Positions 62,707 to 64,000 of a stretch of 64,000 nt of DNA are shown here, one piece after another. The notes beneath the pieces are model-generated. The model saw nothing but the letters and a program-made list of their open reading frames with translations, was not told the origin of the DNA and searched no databases. The stretch covers positions 248,001 to 312,000 of the forward strand of contig NZ_CALPCP010000002.1 in the NCBI RefSeq assembly GCF_943192995.1, given 5' to 3'. Source of the stretch: Flintibacter muris (GTDB lineage Bacteria > Bacillota > Clostridia > Oscillospirales > Oscillospiraceae). Position 1 is the stretch's first letter. The number at the start of each line of letters is the position of its first letter. The translations under genes and the position numbers were made by a program.

Positions 62707-63294
62707 ATGGCAGTAATAAACAAATTCGATTTTCATGAGACTGAAATTATCGGGTTAGTAAAGATTACTCCATTTTGTTTTGAGGATACCCGTGGTAAAT
62801 TGACAAAAAATTTTTCACAGGTAGTCTTTGAAACGAATGGCTGCCGGTGTGATTTATCGGAGGAACTGATTGTAGTGAAAAGTCATTCTGGTGTAATCCG
62901 TGGTTTGCATGTTCAGCGCGTAAAACAAGCGGATAAGCTTGTCTGCTGTGTTTCCGGTCATATATGGATTGCAGTGGTTGATTTGAGAAAGAATAGCCCA
63001 TCTTTTAAAAAATGGTTGGGCTTTCATTTAAAAGCTAAGGAGGATATGGAGCTTTTTATTCCTTGCGGATGTGCAATGGGGTATTTGGCAGTGGAAGAAT
63101 CTTCTACTATCTGTACATACAGCGAGAAGTTCTATTCAGAATATGACTGTGGAATCCGGTGGGATGATCCTGAGCTTGGTATTCAGTGGCCGCTTGAGCT
63201 GGCAGGTGGGCGGGAAAAGATTATATTATCAGAGAAGGATCAAAATCTTCCGAGCTTTCATGAGTTTATGGAATATTATGGCGGCCTTTCATGA
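62707..63294 (+). CDS. rfbC: RmlC-like deoxysugar 3,5-epimerase (cupin)
   Basis: The 195-residue protein has the RmlC fold pattern: FEDTRGKLTKNF, SGVIRGLHVQ with the catalytic His region, IWIAVVDLRKNSPSF and GCAMGYLAVEESS. Its position beside CDP-glucose genes suggests it acts on a CDP-4-keto-deoxyhexose rather than on dTDP-rhamnose intermediates. The ATG at 62707 follows AGAAAGG. A GTG at 62701 is less well placed. Confidence 0.85.
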   Translation: MAVINKFDFHETEIIGLVKITPFCFEDTRGKLTKNFSQVVFETNGCRCDLSEELIVVKSHSGVIRGLHVQRVKQADKLVCCVSGHIWIAVVDLRKNSPSFKKWLGFHLKAKEDMELFIPCGCAMGYLAVEESSTICTYSEKFYSEYDCGIRWDDPELGIQWPLELAGGREKIILSEKDQNLPSFHEFMEYYGGLS

Positions 63295-63322
63295 AAATTG
63301 AGTTGGATTGGAGGATCAGACG

Positions 63323-64000
63323 ATGCCTATGTGGGATAACGAGAAAAAAGCACGTCAGGAGATCAAAAATTTAGTTGCATCTTATTATCATAAATACATA
63401 GAAAAGGCAGAAGGATTTCAGCCTGGTGACCGAATTGCCTATGCAGGGCGTGTATTTGATGAAAGTGAGATGTGTGGACTGACCGATGCTCTGTTGGATT
63501 TTTGGCTGACGTCAGGCCGTTTTGCGGAGCGGTTTGAGACAGAGTTTGCTCAATGGCTTGGTGTTCGGTATGCCAGCTTGGTGAACAGCGGGTCATCTGC
63601 GAATTTGATTGCCTTCTCGGCACTGACTGCCCCGGAATTGGGAGAGCGGCAGATTTGCCGGGGAGATGAGGTCATTACCGTTGCTGCGGCGTTTCCCACA
63701 ACGGTGACGCCCATCCTGCAATATGGAGCGGTTCCAGTTTTTGTAGATGTGACGATTCCGCAGTATAACATTGATGTGACAAAGCTGGAGGAAGCCTTGA
63801 GCGGAAAGACAAAAGCGGTCATGATTGCTCATTCTTTGGGAAATCCCTTCGATCTGACAGAGGTGAAAGGGTTCTGTGACCGGCATAATCTTTGGCTGAT
63901 TGAGGATAACTGTGACGCGTTGGGAAGTGTTTATAAACTGAATGGTGACGAGCGACTGACAGGAACAGTGGGCGATATTGGCACCTCCAGCTTTTATCCG
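63323..64000 (+). CDS. rfbH: RfbH-like CDP-6-deoxyhexulose 3-dehydrase, partial
   Basis: The first 226 codons of a gene run off the right edge. It belongs to the DegT family: [53 protein letters not shown] and EDNCDALGS. The N-terminal stretch ([21 protein letters not shown]) matches RfbH/AscC, which removes the 3-hydroxyl to give CDP-3,6-dideoxyhexoses. The residue replacing the PLP lysine lies beyond the window. GGAGGA precedes the ATG. Confidence 0.87.
   Translation, partial: MPMWDNEKKARQEIKNLVASYYHKYIEKAEGFQPGDRIAYAGRVFDESEMCGLTDALLDFWLTSGRFAERFETEFAQWLGVRYASLVNSGSSANLIAFSALTAPELGERQICRGDEVITVAAAFPTTVTPILQYGAVPVFVDVTIPQYNIDVTKLEEALSGKTKAVMIAHSLGNPFDLTEVKGFCDRHNLWLIEDNCDALGSVYKLNGDERLTGTVGDIGTSSFYP

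Noticed and set aside
1-64000. CRISPR arrays, tRNA or rRNA genes
   Set aside because: No regularly spaced direct repeats and no cloverleaf or conserved rRNA sequence were seen when reading through the window.

Overview
The window looks like a chromosomal segment of a high-GC, flagellated gut Clostridium-type Firmicute, most likely an Oscillospiraceae member near Flavonifractor, Pseudoflavonifractor or Lawsonibacter. This is inferred from gene content, strong AGGAGG ribosome sites, sigma-A promoters with 17-base spacers, a type IV pilus-like operon, and short GGGGCGGCC palindromic repeats. No rRNA or tRNA was seen, so the genus is not certain.

Positions 1-19.4 kb are ordinary chromosome. A minus-strand pilus operon encodes PilC-like, four small pilin-like and PilT-like proteins. 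It is followed by a transglutaminase-like lipoprotein (minus), a BTAD transcriptional regulator with a worn-out GGDEF-like tail, a polysaccharide deacetylase, glyA, a small coiled-coil protein, a uracil permease with an apparent leader-peptide attenuator, a TIGR01906-type membrane protein, cstA with an unknown partner, an LtaS-like phosphoglycerol transferase, and a flagellin gene with a structured 5' leader and a strong terminator.

From 19.5 kb to the end (about 44.5 kb) every gene is on the plus strand with short gaps or overlaps, and I see no strong internal promoter. This is a flagellin-linked glycan biosynthesis island with five blocks. (1) 19.5-24.6 kb: a large sulfotransferase-like protein, an APS-kinase-family kinase, a CTP-dependent cytidylyltransferase, an epimerase and a PHP phosphatase. 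Together they could make, use and recycle a 3'-phosphonucleotide donor such as PAPS. (2) 24.8-31.8 kb: a dTDP-aminosugar set (VioA-like aminotransferase, RmlA, RmlB) plus FkbM, GT2 and radical SAM proteins. (3) 32.1-47.0 kb: an acyl/aldehyde block with a split transketolase, an acetolactate-synthase-like TPP enzyme, an acyl carrier protein, an AMP ligase, a thioesterase, two ketoreductases and two copies of a LuxE-LuxC fatty-acid-reductase pair. (4) 47.1-58.9 kb: a complete set of pseudaminic-acid pathway genes (pseB, pseC, pseH-like, pseG, pseI, pseF-like), a Maf-like DUF115 protein, extra radical SAM enzymes, a class III aminotransferase and a truncated formyltransferase. (5) 59.0-64.0 kb: a glycosyltransferase, glucose-1-phosphate cytidylyltransferase, another radical SAM protein, an RmlC-like epimerase and the start of rfbH, pointing to a CDP-3,6-dideoxyhexose.

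The likely theme is decoration of flagellin, or a co-regulated surface polymer, with nonulosonic acid, amino sugars, acyl-derived groups and perhaps sulfate. The island is a base-composition mosaic (AT-rich at about 27.9-29.0 and from 47.1 kb on), has gene relics, and carries a run of ten G's inside the start of one radical SAM gene that could make it phase variable. All functions are read from sequence motifs without database searches.
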